DNA of 64,000 nt from assembly GCA_963556255.1 (NCBI GenBank), contig OY744604.1:27432099-27496098 (forward strand), in the 5' to 3' direction. The position numbers were made by a program, and so were the translations under genes. Below are positions 1-44,813 of this stretch, piece by piece. A model generated the notes under the pieces. The model had not been told where the DNA came from, searched no databases, and saw only the letters and a program-made list of their open reading frames with translations. Source of the stretch: Allolobophora icterica. Its lineage: Eukaryota > Annelida > Clitellata > Crassiclitellata > Lumbricidae. The stretch's first letter is position 1, and the number at the start of each line of letters is the position of its first letter.

Positions 1-840
1 GGGCAGCAATAAAATGAGCGGGCACATAACAGGCTGCCAAGACGTGTGTAAATTAAGATCTTGATAATTGTACCGTCAAGTTTCAATGTAACTTACTGCG
101 GTTTGTCAGTGAGGTTGTCAAAAAACACAAATATAAAAAATATGGTAGTTCATATGCAACGCTTGCACAGAGAAACGCACCAAATTTATCTCTAGAAAAA
201 AACGGTTTGTTGTAAAAGAAGGGGTGAAACATAAGTCTAATGTGAGTATGGTGAGCTTATGTATGCAAGTGTTGTATACTTTTGACAGCAATGAAATTAA
301 TAATTATTTGGAAAACTAAAATAAGATCTAAAATTACTTGAGAACTAAAATTGGAACGATAAGTAAAATTATTTGCCAAATAAAATTAGAATTAGAAGTT
401 AAATCAAGAGCACAGAACTGAATTAAAACTGAATTAGGATTTATTTTTCGAAGTAAAATACCACTGCAGCTTTGTTTCCTAAGAAACAGCTTCAGGCAAC
501 ATCTTCTTGTCTAATGATCCTGTTTTACTGTTGCCCCGCCCAATAGCCTGGAGCCGAAAAATCCACAAAGGCAGAAGAAAGAGAAGACGTGCTGCAATTT
601 TGACAGAAACACCAGAAAGGCGTGCTCTAGAAGAAGAAAACGAGTAAAAGAAATCCACAAAAGAAATTCTAAACAAAGAAGAATCAGAATGGAAAGAAAA
701 TTTTAATAGACGGGTGAAATAAAACTAGACAGGAAAAAGAAGACTAGAAGTGGTATTGGTCCCAAGAAACAGGAAATAGCAAACAAGAAGAAGAATGTTC
801 AGAAAAAAAACCCAGTTCGTCCAGTTCGAAATAAGATGAT

Positions 841-1005
841 TGCTTTTGTCTTGTTTGCTCACTTTGCTGTGAGCCTTATGGTGCTGTGAGAAACAAAACG
901 GAGGAGTGAATCCAGTGCGTAGGTTGTAAGAAGTGGTCCCATTTGGATTTGCACTGATGACACTATGAATTATATCTGCCATAACTGTGATTCCGACGAC
1001 TCGAA
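841..1005 (+). pseudogene. Decayed PHD-type zinc-finger fragment
   Basis: Reading the + strand gives a PHD-like ladder of metal ligands: CLVCSLCCEPYG, then IQCVGCKKWSH, then after a frame change YICHNC. The spacing (C-x2-C, later C-x2-C-x2-W-x-H, final C-x2-C) fits a PHD finger. A TGA interrupts it just before IQC, and a frameshift lies near 945. PHD fingers occur in chromatin proteins and also in some transposable-element ORFs; an element relic is the likelier source in this setting. Family assignment is inference. Confidence 0.45.
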
Positions 1006-1410
1006 ATAACAGTATGCCATTGACTGCTATATGTAGTGTTACAACCCATCCCAATATTGGAAGTGGTGTTACTATTTACCCCATGTCTTGTTACGACCAA
1101 CCCTAAGTCGGGGCAAGTTGCCTCACTTTTGAAAAAAATTGATTTCAATTCTTTTCTAAATGAATAGACCTAGACATTTGAAACTTTGTCTAATTATAAA
1201 GTATTTTGGAAGGATTTCACTGATATATTGTTTACCATAATTGGAGAAAAGTTAGGTCAAAAGTACTTAAATGTTTAAATTGTTGCAACCAACTCTGGTC
1301 TCCTCTACAGGAACTATGTCGATCGCATAAGACCCGATATAGACAGCTAACTTCAACACTGTATGGCTATCCTTTCTTATTCATCTAAAAATGGAGCCTT
1401 GTCCACTAAC

Positions 1411-1644
1411 GGGATACGGAAATTTCGCCCCTGGATGATTCTCCACCGACATTTCGCCCCCTGGAAGATTCGCCCCCGGATGAAAATGTAACTAAGACTA
1501 AAAGCGGGATCTATGATGAAAATGTAACTAAGACTAGAAGCTGGATTAACGATGAATCTTCCAGGGGCGAAAGTTCCGGGGGGCGAAATGTCGGGGGCGA
1601 ATCTTCCGGGGGCGAATCTTCCGGGGCCGAAATGTCCTAGAACC
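1411..1644. mobile_element. Small foldback element with GC-rich tandem-repeat arms
   Basis: Two inverted arms (about 1417-1479 and 1555-1636) are built of short repeats around the words TTCGCCCC / GGGGCGAA and GACATTTCG / CGAAATGTC. They flank a core with two near-copies of GATGAAAATGTAACTAAGACTA. The 8-mer CCACTAAC occurs directly on both sides (1403-1410 and 1645-1652), fitting a target-site duplication. No ORF is present. The GGG ends and 8-bp duplication are compatible with a Mutator-like MITE, but superfamily is uncertain. It resembles the larger foldback at 36452. Confidence 0.6.
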
Positions 1645-2217
1645 CCACTAACATTGGCTGCCAACACAGAAACAGTTTCGTCAGATCAAAACCTAATTTG
1701 ACTAACTCACTTAACTATAATGTTCTGAGTTCATTACAATAGAATTCGTTTCTCACAAGATGGCCGAATACCTAACACTCCTTCTAATCTTGTCAAAACC
1801 TGCCATGTCTAGCACTCCTATATATAGCCAAAGCATGACAGCAATCATCTAAAAGAGACCAAACCTAACAACTTACATACACACCTACAGACCTAACAAC
1901 ATACATGACATTGTATAAATATAGACTATTCGAATATATTCCTCGTTAAAACCCGTATAATCTGTTTTAATTTTACAAGCTGTTGATAGGAAGATGTATA
2001 TAACATCTTATGCAGCAATGTGTCTGTTGTCTTTGTTATCGTCGTCGTAGCTTTTTCCTGTTGCCATTGATCATTATTCCTGATGCAATTACATCGATCA
2101 CTGAATTTGTAAGATGCCGATAATACACCTACACCGCTATTATTGTAGAGGTTCTAAAAGAAGCTATACAAATGTTGCGATACAGTAAATGTGTGATCGT
2201 TTGTGAACACCCTGCAG

Positions 2218-35098
<32,881 letters not shown>

Positions 35099-35587
35099 GA
35101 ATTAGACATCTGGACAATTTCTATAATTCTGTTGATCTGATTTTAACATTATGAAACTACATAAACATAATAAGATAAAACAACTCTACCGTTTGTAATC
35201 CATAATTGAATCCTTGCAATATTTTTTCATTAAATTACTTTGTGGATGTCTCTGACGCGTTGTTAATACACATCGTGGCGACGCAAAGTAGGCCCTACTT
35301 CCCTAACTTAATTAAAATCGATTCAATTCATAAGATTTATTGATCACCAAATGAAAGTTCATATTACCGTATGTTGCAGTAGCCTAGTTCATGGGTGTCA
35401 AAGGGTAAACCCAAAAGAAACACTCATAATTTTGTTCCGCTGGCAGGGTCGCTCCTTTCTCATTTCTATTTCCATATACAGTGACACTGACCATCAAAGC
35501 ATGAATCGAAACCAGTCAAGAAGTGTGCCAGATGCAGAAATATGCAAGTTGATGATTGTGTAGTAGTGCATACAGATTTATGAATTA
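35099..35587. other. 3' flank of ABCA-A
   Basis: Probable 3' untranslated sequence. An ATTAAA word near 35230 could serve as a polyadenylation signal. No other gene is seen before the MITE at 35588. Confidence 0.4.
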
Positions 35588-36057
35588 GGGGCCATCCATT
35601 TATTACGTACGCATGGAGGGGAGGGGGTAGCCGAAATGCATGTGCTTACGTACGCTTGCGAACGTGGGGGGTCTACTGATAATGTACGTACGCAAATTGA
35701 TTGGCCTTCAAGTGAGCTAGAGTTCAGTCTTTCCAGCTCTCTGGTACTACCAGAGGAAGTAGGACTGCGGGAGAGGTGTCACTTGTATGCCACCTTGCCT
35801 CTGAACGCTATTATTAAACCATCACACAACTCAACTGTGAGTCCATGGATTACTCATCCTTCAATCTGGCCTAAGGTGCAGACAGTCGCTGCCTGGACGT
35901 GTGTAACTGACTCATTCTGCAGCTGGTCTTGGGGGAGGGGATGCGTCAACTGCACGTACGCAGGTGGGGGGGGGGTGGAAAAAAATACGCGTGCGAACAG
36001 GGATTGGAGGGGTCCAATTTTCCCGGATTTTTGCGTACGTAATATATGGATGTCCCC
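35588..36057. mobile_element. PIF/Harbinger-like MITE, copy 2 (470 bp)
   Basis: Ends GGGGCCATCCATTTATTACG and the inverted CGTACGTAATATATGGATGTCCCC, with TTA on both sides (35585-35587, 36058-36060). It shares internal sequence and ends with copy 1 at 14073-14516. Confidence 0.82.
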
Positions 36058-36451
36058 TTATCCATATATTAACCATTCATCATATGTAGCATACACAGTG
36101 ATTCCATCAAGTACTGTCTTAATTGTGTTTTAACATAGTGGACAGAAGTCCCCGGCGCCACCGCCATCCGCCGTTAAGCCATCAAGTCGCAACCAGTTTC
36201 TAAGCTATCAACTGTTAGCGATTTCGATCACTTAATATTTGCTTGTTGTTGAAATCGCGGCTTCCTAGTTTGGATTTAATGAAGGTATCAGCTGCAGGTT
36301 AGGAGCAACAATTGCCTATAAGGTACGAGTCACAGTGCAACAGACTAACAGCTCACCAGTTTTTCAGTTACTAAGCTACCTTACTACCTAACTACTTACT
36401 ACTTTACTGGCTATACCTACCATCACCACTCAGATATCTGTCGCTTTACCT

Positions 36452-37718
36452 GGGTTCCACGGCAAATGGTTCAAGACAAGTGGTTCACCGACAAATAGTT
36501 CACGACAAATGGTTCACTACCTTTCACGATCTTCCAGCTTCTAGTTTGAACTATATTTTCATCAATCACCCACCTTCTAGTTTGAATTTTACTATGACAT
36601 GTTTTCATCGCTCAAGCAGTGTAAATAATATAAAATAATTTCCGCCAAAACCTGGGTTTAAGAAAGTATATCTCAAACTAGAAGCTGGGAGAGCGATGAA
36701 AATGGAGCTCAAACCAGAAGTTGGATGGCTGATGAAACTATAGCTCAAATTAGTAGCTGGATGACGATGAAATAGAACTCATACTAGCAGTTAGACGACC
36801 GTTGAAAATTATAGCTCAGAAAAGAAGCCGGATGAGCGACGAAAATAGTGCTCAAACTATACGCTGGATTATCGACGAATAGGCCTATACAGGCCCGTAA
36901 AAGTGATGGATAACACACTGGCGTGAAGTGCAGAAGGTTCCAAGATCGATTCCGTAGCCCCGCTTGAGGCTTACTCAGCCTTCTACTCGCTAGATGGCGG
37001 CGGTAGTTAAGTGAGTGTTGGACCGTGATTGGCGTCCTGCCTGTAAAACTGTTATCATGTGCTTCTACTGTATATATGTATGTAAGGCGCCCTGCGTGGC
37101 TGCCGTTTCTACTATATGTATGTTCACTGTACAGCGCAGTGCGGTTAGCAGGCGCTTAATAGTAGAAAAGAGTATTATTATTAACTGAAACTAGAAGCTG
37201 GATTTTCAGTGAAAGCATAGCTCAATTTAGAACAGTGCTGTCCAACCTTTTTGACACCACGGGCCACCGAAACAATTATTCTTGACGCCGAGGGCCGCAC
37301 CAGTAAACTCAAAAGCAATGACTAAAATTTATTGAAAATTACTAACTTATTATGGCAATAATTATGTAATAATCAGTTAATAATAGCATACATGTAGGCC
37401 TATGGTATGCATTATAGTAGTTCAGCGCATAAAAGTATAGCAATAAACGTTCAAGCACGTTTTTAGTGAGATATTTGGCTTCGCACTGTGCTTGCAATTT
37501 CTTATTTTCGGTTGGTATTGAGCTTTGGCGGGCCATTTAAAATCAGCCCGCGGGCCGCGGGTTGGACAGCACTGATTTAGAAGGTGGAAGATCGTGAACC
37601 ATTTGTCCGTGAACCGTCCGTGAACCATATGTCGGTGAACCATTTGTCTGTGAACCATTTGTCTTTGAACCATTTTTCTGTGAACCATTTGTCTGTGAAC
37701 CATATGTCGTGACACCCG
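36452..37718. mobile_element. Larger foldback element with about 15-bp repeat arms
   Basis: The left arm (36452-36527) repeats GACAAATGGTTCAC-type words. The right arm (37592-37710) has the complementary GTGAACCATTTGTC units. Termini read GGGTTCCACGGCAAATGG and, inverted, GGGTGTCACGACATATGG. The word TTACCTG occurs at both edges. The core (36540-36880) is a tandem array of about 40 bp with the words CTCAAACTAGAAGCTGG and GCGATGAAAATA. A hAT MITE at 37233-37574 is nested inside. The core words are also found in the small foldback at 1411-1644. Confidence 0.7.
37233..37574. mobile_element. hAT-type MITE nested in a foldback element (342 bp)
   Basis: Ends CAGTGCTGTCCAACC and the inverted GGTTGGACAGCACTG. 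Direct 8-bp copies ATTTAGAA occur at 37225-37232 and 37575-37582. It also contains paired GGGCCGC words. Confidence 0.93.
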
Positions 37719-39190
37719 TTACCTGAAGTCACCACGCCCTTCTTTTCATCGACATTGGGGTCTCTTCGTATAGGCAGAAGTCTTGTTTAAAATACGTTGG
37801 TTTCAATGACTTCTGACTGCGGTATAACTGCAGATGAAGCCAGAAAAATTAACATGTCTGTAAAATTAGGGAAAACTGGGGTCCATTTGCTTTCCCGAGA
37901 GAAATCTAGCGTTTGATCCCATTTGGCGAACTCTGCTGCCGGTGAGACATACAACAGGCCTAAGTAGTTTCTAAATTAGCAGTTTTAATGTAAGGTGTTA
38001 TAGTAGTTATATTTCGGAACAGCCCGGCGCTATAGAAGTTAGCTTCTGACCACTTCTGGTGCTACAGAAGTTTTTTGTAACAGCCTGGTGCAGCAGTGCT
38101 ATAAAAGATAACTTCTGGAACAGCCTGGCACTATATAAGTTAGGATTAAAACCGAGCGTTGGCCTGATGGCAGATGCCACGCCATAGGGGCCTACCGGTT
38201 ATTTGGATCTTCTCGACGAGCCTCCGTTTGAAAGTTTTCATCCGAGGTGGTTGGGGCGTTGAATCTGCCGCTGTTCCGAGTGCTCCAATAGCACACGACA
38301 AGTGGGCTATAATTTTACTAGTACAATCCAGTGGTTTGGGCAGGCGTATAATTTGTATTTTGCATCTCTAAATCATTGTTACTCTATTTTTTCAAATTTT
38401 ATTATGTTCATAATTATTACTTCTGTGTTCTCTATTATTTCGCAACTTGTTCACCAATGTACGGCTCGCATTTGATTTTTCATTTATAGAATACTAATAA
38501 TTAAACGAATATTGACTGATTGATTGAAGCCGTATATCTATTACTGTTCAGCTGCTCGAGCACGTCATTGAATCGGCCGACTTCATAATTACGAACAGCG
38601 CTGAATAAAACAATGACGTCATAAACAATATACACAGGCTAATATCAGGTCTAAGTTCGATTATACTGCTCAAAATAAATTTGAGCTAAATTGAAAGAAT
38701 TCAATCAGCTCTGCTACTGATATATCGGCGTTGACAATGCTGACTAATTAACATTGCCTTTCATTAGGATTTGTTATAGAAATAGGCTTCAAGCAGTCGT
38801 GACATAATTTCAACGTTTTCTTGCGAAGTTACACGACAATCTATTATGCAAGCAGGCGCTTACACTCTGGAATCTGGATTATCTACAACTGTTACTTCAC
38901 CGTAATGGCCCAACCGAGTGAATCTACACAGACACATGGAGGACACTCGTATGCTTTTTTCACGTTAATTTAATTATGTGACTGATTCTGAGTGACTACA
39001 ATATTCTTAAGGTTTTACTCTTAGTGTGCCTCCGCTCGCTCACGTACCCTATTAATTGGCAATCAACTCTCCTTTTACTTGGGATTAAATCTTCGGCACA
39101 AAAAGTAGCGCTTCAGCTGTCTTATCTAGATTCTTGCATTTCACAGCCCAGCGATTAATCCACTGCATTATACATAACTTGCACCAATAC
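37719..39190. other. Intergenic sequence without recognised genes
   Basis: Repeated words such as TTCTGGAACAGCCTGG occur at 38010-38140. The segment 38170-38520 ends in a short GATTGATTG tail and may be a retroposon 3' end. Nothing here supports a gene. Confidence 0.4.
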
Positions 39191-39197
39191 ATGATCG

Positions 39198-39388
<191 letters not shown>

Positions 39389-39522
39389 CTTTTGTGCCCG
39401 CTTCGAAGAACAAAGCCGATCCGGAAGGTGTGCCCAATTTTCATTCAGTTTACAAAACGTGTCGTCTGGTTCGATCAATTTGCATATAGCACAGATCTTT
39501 AGCCTCATTCAACTGTCAACGC

Positions 39523-39843
39523 CAGTGGCTTCCAACCTTTTTCAGAGCAAGGCACCCGTACTGAAAGTCATTGAGTCAACGGTATCTGGCTTTCATTTCA
39601 CGTGTGTTTCTTCCAGTTAATACTTTGTATTAAAGACGATTATTCAACCGCAATGTTACAACTATTTCGACACTACTTTAAGTTTGAAAATAGCTATAGG
39701 TCTATGTCAGTAGTGACAATCATGGCTTTCCAAGTCTTTTTGTCAGAAAATCGGCGCTAATATAATAATTATCCAGACAAGGCAAGCCTAGAGCAGGCTT
39801 GTAGAACCCCTAGATGCCGCTTCCTCCGGGTTGAGAAACACTG
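39523..39843. mobile_element. Probable hAT-type MITE (321 bp)
   Basis: Begins CAGTGGCTTCCAACC and ends with the inverse of CAGTGTTTCTCAACCC, a common hAT terminus. A convincing 8-bp duplication is not seen (GTCAACGC against AAAGACGC), so the copy may be old. Confidence 0.6.
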
Positions 39844-41117
39844 AAAGACGCTGAACCACGTCAGTGTGAGGCGGAATGCGAACTCGCTTTACTTACGAAT
39901 AGCTTTCTCGTCAAATCTTAAGTTTTATCAGGTATCTGAGATGTCCACTGAATACAAAGGGCATTCAGCATTAGATAGCACTACATAGAGTTGTATTGCG
40001 GCATATACCTAAGTCATGAGTTATACTCTCAATGCATTATATACAAGTGAAAATTCGTTGTTAAACCATAAAAAAGCCGAAATAGCGTGTATTCAACCAT
40101 GTTCAACAGCGTCTGAAATACCGTTTTAGCGAGGTACTGTGTTTGCAGCATTGCGCTAGAAAGTTGACCTAGTTCTGCAATCGCCTGGGTTCGCTTCGCT
40201 CGGCTAGGCTAGGCGCTGTGCTGATGTCAGCTCTTCAGCCTGAGCGCGGCCATTTTAGACGTTAGGCGGAGCTACCTGCGGGGCTTAACATTATCGCCAA
40301 ACTGTAAAATTTTCGATAATTTGTGGCGTATATTTGAATAAAATTCAGTAGTTTATAATCGTGAAGTGGGCCGCTCAGCAATTCGACACATTTGAGTGGA
40401 GAATTGATAACTTTCGATCGAAATTTTCCGATTGCGTCGGACAGTGGAAACTCGAACTGATTGTTGGACTCAGCCGATTGGATAGCGTGCTGTAGTTCGA
40501 GCGTTCTGGAAGGACAGGCAAAAGTTTCGATTTTCTTTTAAGTAGAAACTAAATTGAAATTTTTGTGATTTGGTCGCCAAGTTAATTATTGATAACAGAG
40601 GAGATAGGAAGATTAGTGCAAGCACTCTGCTCGCTGTGCACAAGATTTTAATGCTGCCTATGGTATCACCTTACACCGGCGGTGCTCGTGGGTAATCAGA
40701 GACCCTATGCTTGCTGCATGAGCAGCGCTTTGGAAGTAGAGATTTTTCCTCTCTAGGTTGATGCTAACTCAGTGACTGTTGATTCGGAACGATTAAGTGA
40801 AACAATTCTTGTAGGAAGAATGTTTTTTGAATTTAAGTTGAAGTTGTGCATAGCAAATAATCATAACTTGCAGTGACCGATGGTAATTATAGTGCTACAT
40901 TAGTGTGCCATGAGAAACTCTCATTGACTGGCTGATAACACCGCAGCCGAAGCCGCCAGAGAAAGAGATGGATGGACATGGTTCAGCAGGATCTCAGGCT
41001 TCTCGGCCTGAAAAAAGACACCGGGTATCAACCGGGATGGAGACAGAGGATCCGAGTGGCTGACCGCGCCCCAGCGAGGGACTAATCCGAGCCTGAAGGC
41101 AAAGAAGAAGCAGAAGG
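39844..41117. other. Intergenic sequence, unassigned
   Basis: I find no gene, RNA or element ends that can be supported between the hAT MITE and the GAA array. Confidence 0.45.
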
Positions 41118-41129
41118 ATGACGGATGAA

Positions 41130-41322
41130 GGCAGAAGAAGAACAAGAAGAAGAAGAAGAAGAAGAACAAGAAGAAGAACAAGAACAAGAAGAACAAGAAG
41201 AAGAACAAGAAGAACAAGAACAAGAACAACAAGAAGAAGAACAAGAAGAAGAACAAGAAGAAGAACAAGAAGAACAAGAACAAGAACAAGAACAAGATGA
41301 AGACGAAGACGAAGACGATGAC

Positions 41323-41390
<68 letters not shown>

Positions 41391-41403
41391 GGAAGATGAT
41401 GAA

Positions 41404-41439
<36 letters not shown>

Positions 41440-41457
41440 GAAGATGAAGATGAAGAT
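41130..41457. repeat. GAA/CAA then (GAT)n microsatellite
   Basis: About 170 bp of GAA and CAA units, then GAC, then about 130 bp of GAT. A 123-codon acidic frame (Glu/Gln then Asp) runs through it but is explained by the repeat. The array resumes at 48498 on the far side of the LTR retrotransposon. Confidence 0.93.
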
Positions 41458-41943
41458 TGTCAACCCAATCCTTCCGTTGACAATCCTTCTGATTAAATCC
41501 TTGTTCTCTTCGTACTTAACGCCTATTTAACGTTCACCTTTTGAACACTAATTCTACGTATAAGTATAACCTGAATTAATCAGCAACACAGTTTAATATC
41601 TTTTAGTTTAATAAGAAACAAACAGACAGAACTCAATTCGATTACAACTCAACTAGTCAGCCACACTACTACAGCGAACACACTCGAATTCAAACTTCTC
41701 TAGTCAGCATAATTCTTCGCGCCTCTTGACACACCTGTCTTCTGTGCGCCTAAGCGAAATCTAATAATATACATATAGGCCTAGCGCGCCCCTGCCGAGA
41801 TCGGCCGGCCACGCGTGTCACTAAGTACAACTAAACGTTATACATCTATCATATATACATATACACGAGAAACTAAAGTAAGCGCACTATATATATACGC
41901 TAATATCTCGCACTGCAAGACTGTACACAAAACTCAGTTCACA
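41458..41943 (-). repeat. 3' LTR (486 bp)
   Basis: On the + strand it starts TGTCAACCCAATCC and ends AGTTCACA, giving the TG...CA ends of LTRs. It is on the 3' side for the minus-strand element. Contains the restriction-like palindrome run CGAGATCGGCCGGCC and several TATA words. Confidence 0.95.
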
Positions 41944-41962
41944 TTACCTCCTTCCTTTTTCT
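41944..41962 (-). promoter_or_regulatory. Polypurine tract
   Basis: On the minus strand this is AGAAAAAGGAAGGAGGTAA immediately before the 3' LTR, the usual place of the plus-strand primer. Confidence 0.85.
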
Positions 41963-42057
41963 GGAATTGAGCAAATTAAATTTCAAAATTTGCGAAATTA
42001 CCAAAATACATGAAACATATATATATCTAATTAATTAATAAACAGTCTTACGATTAC

Positions 42058-43940
42058 TTATAACCTTGACAAACAATCAGCAATAACATTCAATCTGCCC
42101 TTCTTGTACTTCACCTCAACATCAAAAGTTTGTAAGGCTAACGCCCAACGCACAAGTTTAGCAGACTTAGACATTGACTCAGTCAAATATGTAAGAGGAT
42201 TGTGATCAGTAAAAATGAAAATTTTTGATCCAATTATAATTTCTTTTAACTTGTTTAGAGCCCAAACAATAGCATAGGCTTCCTTTTCCACAGTAGCCCA
42301 TCTCTTCTGGGTATCAGTTAATTTCTGACTGATAAATGACACAGGGCGTTCTATTCCCTTGTCGTCCATCTGTGTTAAAACAGCACCGACTGCAAAGTCA
42401 CTACTATCGCAGTACAAATTGAATGGTTTTCCCACTTCAAAAACATATAACACTACTTTGGATCGCACAGCCTCTTTAAGTAAATCAAATGCTTGCTGAT
42501 GTTCAACAGTCCAATCAATCTTATCAGAAACACGTTTACTAGTTAAATCAGATAAAGGTTTCGCAATCTGTGCAAAGTCCTTAATAAACTGTCTGTAATA
42601 ATTAAAAAACCCAAGCAGTTGCTTAACTTGCTTCTTAGTTTCTGGGATCTTCAAATTAGTCAAACTTTCAATTCTGTCTGGATTCATCTTTATCTTCCCA
42701 GACCCAACCACATGACCGATAAACCTTACTTCAGACTTACCAAATATGCATTTTTTCAAATTTAAGGTAACGTTATGCAATCTCATTTGCATCAAAAATG
42801 CATCTAACTGCTGTAAATGAATTTTCCAATTGTCAGAATGCACAGCAATGTCATCAACATACGGTTCTGCAAAGTCACTTATAGGCTGTAAAACTAAATT
42901 TATCGCCTTAACAAAAGTTCGGCCTGAATTTATCATTCCAAAAGGAACACGAGTAAATTCATACAGTCCATTATGTGTTACAAAAGCTGTCTTCCATTGA
43001 TCAGATTGTTTTACAGGACAAGTCCAATAAGCACTTCGACAGTCCAAGATAGAAATCACATTAGACTTTCCAACTTTGTTCAAAACGTCTCTGACAATCG
43101 GCATCGGATATTTACAATCCACTGTGAATGAGTTAATGTATCTGTAGTCACAGGCAATTCTTAAAGATCCGTCTTTCTTTTTAACAATAACCAAAGGGCT
43201 TGCCATTCTGCTCGATGATGGTTTAATAATGTTTGTTTTTAACATTTCTTTGATCTGACGTTCCACTTCTGCTCGATAAATCAAAGGAATTCGATATGCT
43301 GCAAATTCCTTTTCATGAAATCCTGGTTTTAGTTCAATTTCGTGTTCAACCAATGTACATAATCCGGGTTTTTCTGAAAATCTGTCACAGTATTTGTTCA
43401 AAACGTTCAACAACTGTTCTTGCTGAGTTACTGTCAAATGGCTAATTTGTTCAGGATCGAGGTTAAGTGAATTCTTGTCATCTTGAACCTCATTCCTCAT
43501 TGGTAATTCAACCACTGAACCAAAATCTTCATCTTCTTCAACGATTAGACCACAACTTAATGCTCGAGTAACATATTTTCTGATCTTGTTGGCGTGAATT
43601 ATTTTTCGACCATTTTCACCCATATCGACTAAATAAGAGTACTTTGATCTTCGATGTATGATCGTACATGGACCATGCCATCGAGAAATAAGTTTGTTTG
43701 TTGACGTTGGATATAAAACAATGACTTTCTCACCAGCTTCAAATTCTTTGTGCTTTGCTCTCTTGTTATACTGATTCGTGTATTGTAATTGCTTTTCTCG
43801 AGAGTAGGATTCTGCAAACAATAATGCTTTCTCCATATTTTCTTTGAGTTCTTTCAAATACTTTTCTGGTTTAACTCCAACATGAGGTGGTAAGTTTATT
43901 TCTCTAGTCCAACTCTCTATTAATATTGCAATGGTCCTCT
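42058..43940 (-). CDS. Retrotransposon pol: integrase C-terminus, reverse transcriptase and RNase H
   Basis: The open frame extends from about 44013 to 42058, but homologous coding begins near 43940. First comes a GPY/F-like integrase module (LISRWHGPCTIIHRRSKYSY). The RT follows with SPLVIVKKKDGSLRIACDYR, the block around LDCRSAYW, and the catalytic YVDD in FAEPYVDDIAVHSD. RNase H then shows YCDSSDFAVGAVL, VEKEAYAIVWAL and FTDHNPLTYL. It ends in LNVIADCLSRL followed by a stop. Apart from the frame change at its start I see no internal lesion. It copies the element RNA into DNA and removes the RNA strand. Confidence 0.92.
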
Positions 43941-44813
43941 CGGAATTTTCCCATAGACAAGCATATATGGTGATACTCCAGTAGTTGCATTCGGCACTTC
44001 TCGTAATGCCCACACTGTGAAAGGAATTATCTTATGCCATTTCCTCGGGTTGTCTATTATCACATGATGGATCATCTTTTTAAATGTCTGATTCCATCTT
44101 TCTACTAATCCAGCAGCCTCTGGGTGTCCTGGTGTGTCGAATCTTGGACTACAGCCCATTAAATTGAGAAATTCTCTTGTCAAACTGGCTGTGAAGTTCG
44201 TTCCTTGGTCACTTGTAATCACGGACGGCACACCAACGTTCATGAACAGTTCCATCAACGCTTCACACACAGCCTTCGCTGTCAGCGATTTCAATAAAAA
44301 GATTGTAGGCCATCTGGTGCACGAGTCCACAATGCATAAACAATACTTGTGACCTGCAGCAGATACTGGATCGATCGGGCCAACGAGGTCCATCGTCATT
44401 CTCTTGAAGGCGACCTCTTCTCTTGAGACTGGAGTGATGGGCACTCTATCCATCACCAAACTCCTTGCCTTTAGTTGACACTTCTCGCAAGACTTACAAA
44501 ATTTCACAATGTCCCTTCTCATCTTTGGCCATACAAAAGACAACTTTATTCGTTCTCTTGTTTTCTCTTCTCCTAGGTGTCCTCCAAATACCGATTCATG
44601 CGCCAATTCCATCACTTTAATTCGTCTCTCTTTTGGTAACACTAGTTGATATATCGTCTGGTCTAATATCTGATATTTCTTATGCAATAAACCGTTGATC
44701 ACACAGAATTCAGATTCTTTCTCTTGTGCTAACTTCCACCACGGCTTCAACGATTCATCCTTTCTCTGTGCTCTTCGAACTTCTTCGAATCGGCAATCTG
44801 CACCTTTTGTTCT
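43920..44813 (-). CDS. Retrotransposon pol: integrase
   Basis: This frame is open from 44813 and stops (TAA) at 43920. It overlaps the Gag-protease frame by about 67 nt and is in the -1 frame relative to it. An H2C2 zinc-binding module (HESVFGGHLG, then CKSCEKC) is followed by the catalytic core: D in MDLVGPI, D in SDQGTNF and E in GLVERWNQTFK, with 35 residues between the last two (DD35E). It joins DNA copies to the chromosome. Near 43935 the homologous coding passes to the frame used by the RT; the integrase C-terminus therefore lies in the next ORF. Confidence 0.92.
   Translation of the reverse strand, partial: RTKGADCRFEEVRRAQRKDESLKPWWKLAQEKESEFCVINGLLHKKYQILDQTIYQLVLPKERRIKVMELAHESVFGGHLGEEKTRERIKLSFVWPKMRRDIVKFCKSCEKCQLKARSLVMDRVPITPVSREEVAFKRMTMDLVGPIDPVSAAGHKYCLCIVDSCTRWPTIFLLKSLTAKAVCEALMELFMNVGVPSVITSDQGTNFTASLTREFLNLMGCSPRFDTPGHPEAAGLVERWNQTFKKMIHHVIIDNPRKWHKIIPFTVWALREVPNATTGVSPYMLVYGKIPRGPLQY

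Larger units (their letters stand above)
1..2217. other. Sequence upstream of the first visible ABCA-A exon
   Basis: No ABCA exon is recognisable here, although the missing 5' part of ABCA-A (TM1 and first extracellular domain) must lie upstream of 2218. The stretch is therefore probably intron. It holds a decayed PHD-finger fragment near 841-1005 and a small foldback element at 1411-1644. The remainder is AT-rich, with no supported gene. Confidence 0.6.

Noticed and set aside
41125..41496. Acidic 123-codon ORF (Glu/Gln then Asp)
   Set aside because: A GAA/GAT microsatellite that also runs into the LTR; no flanking coding signal.
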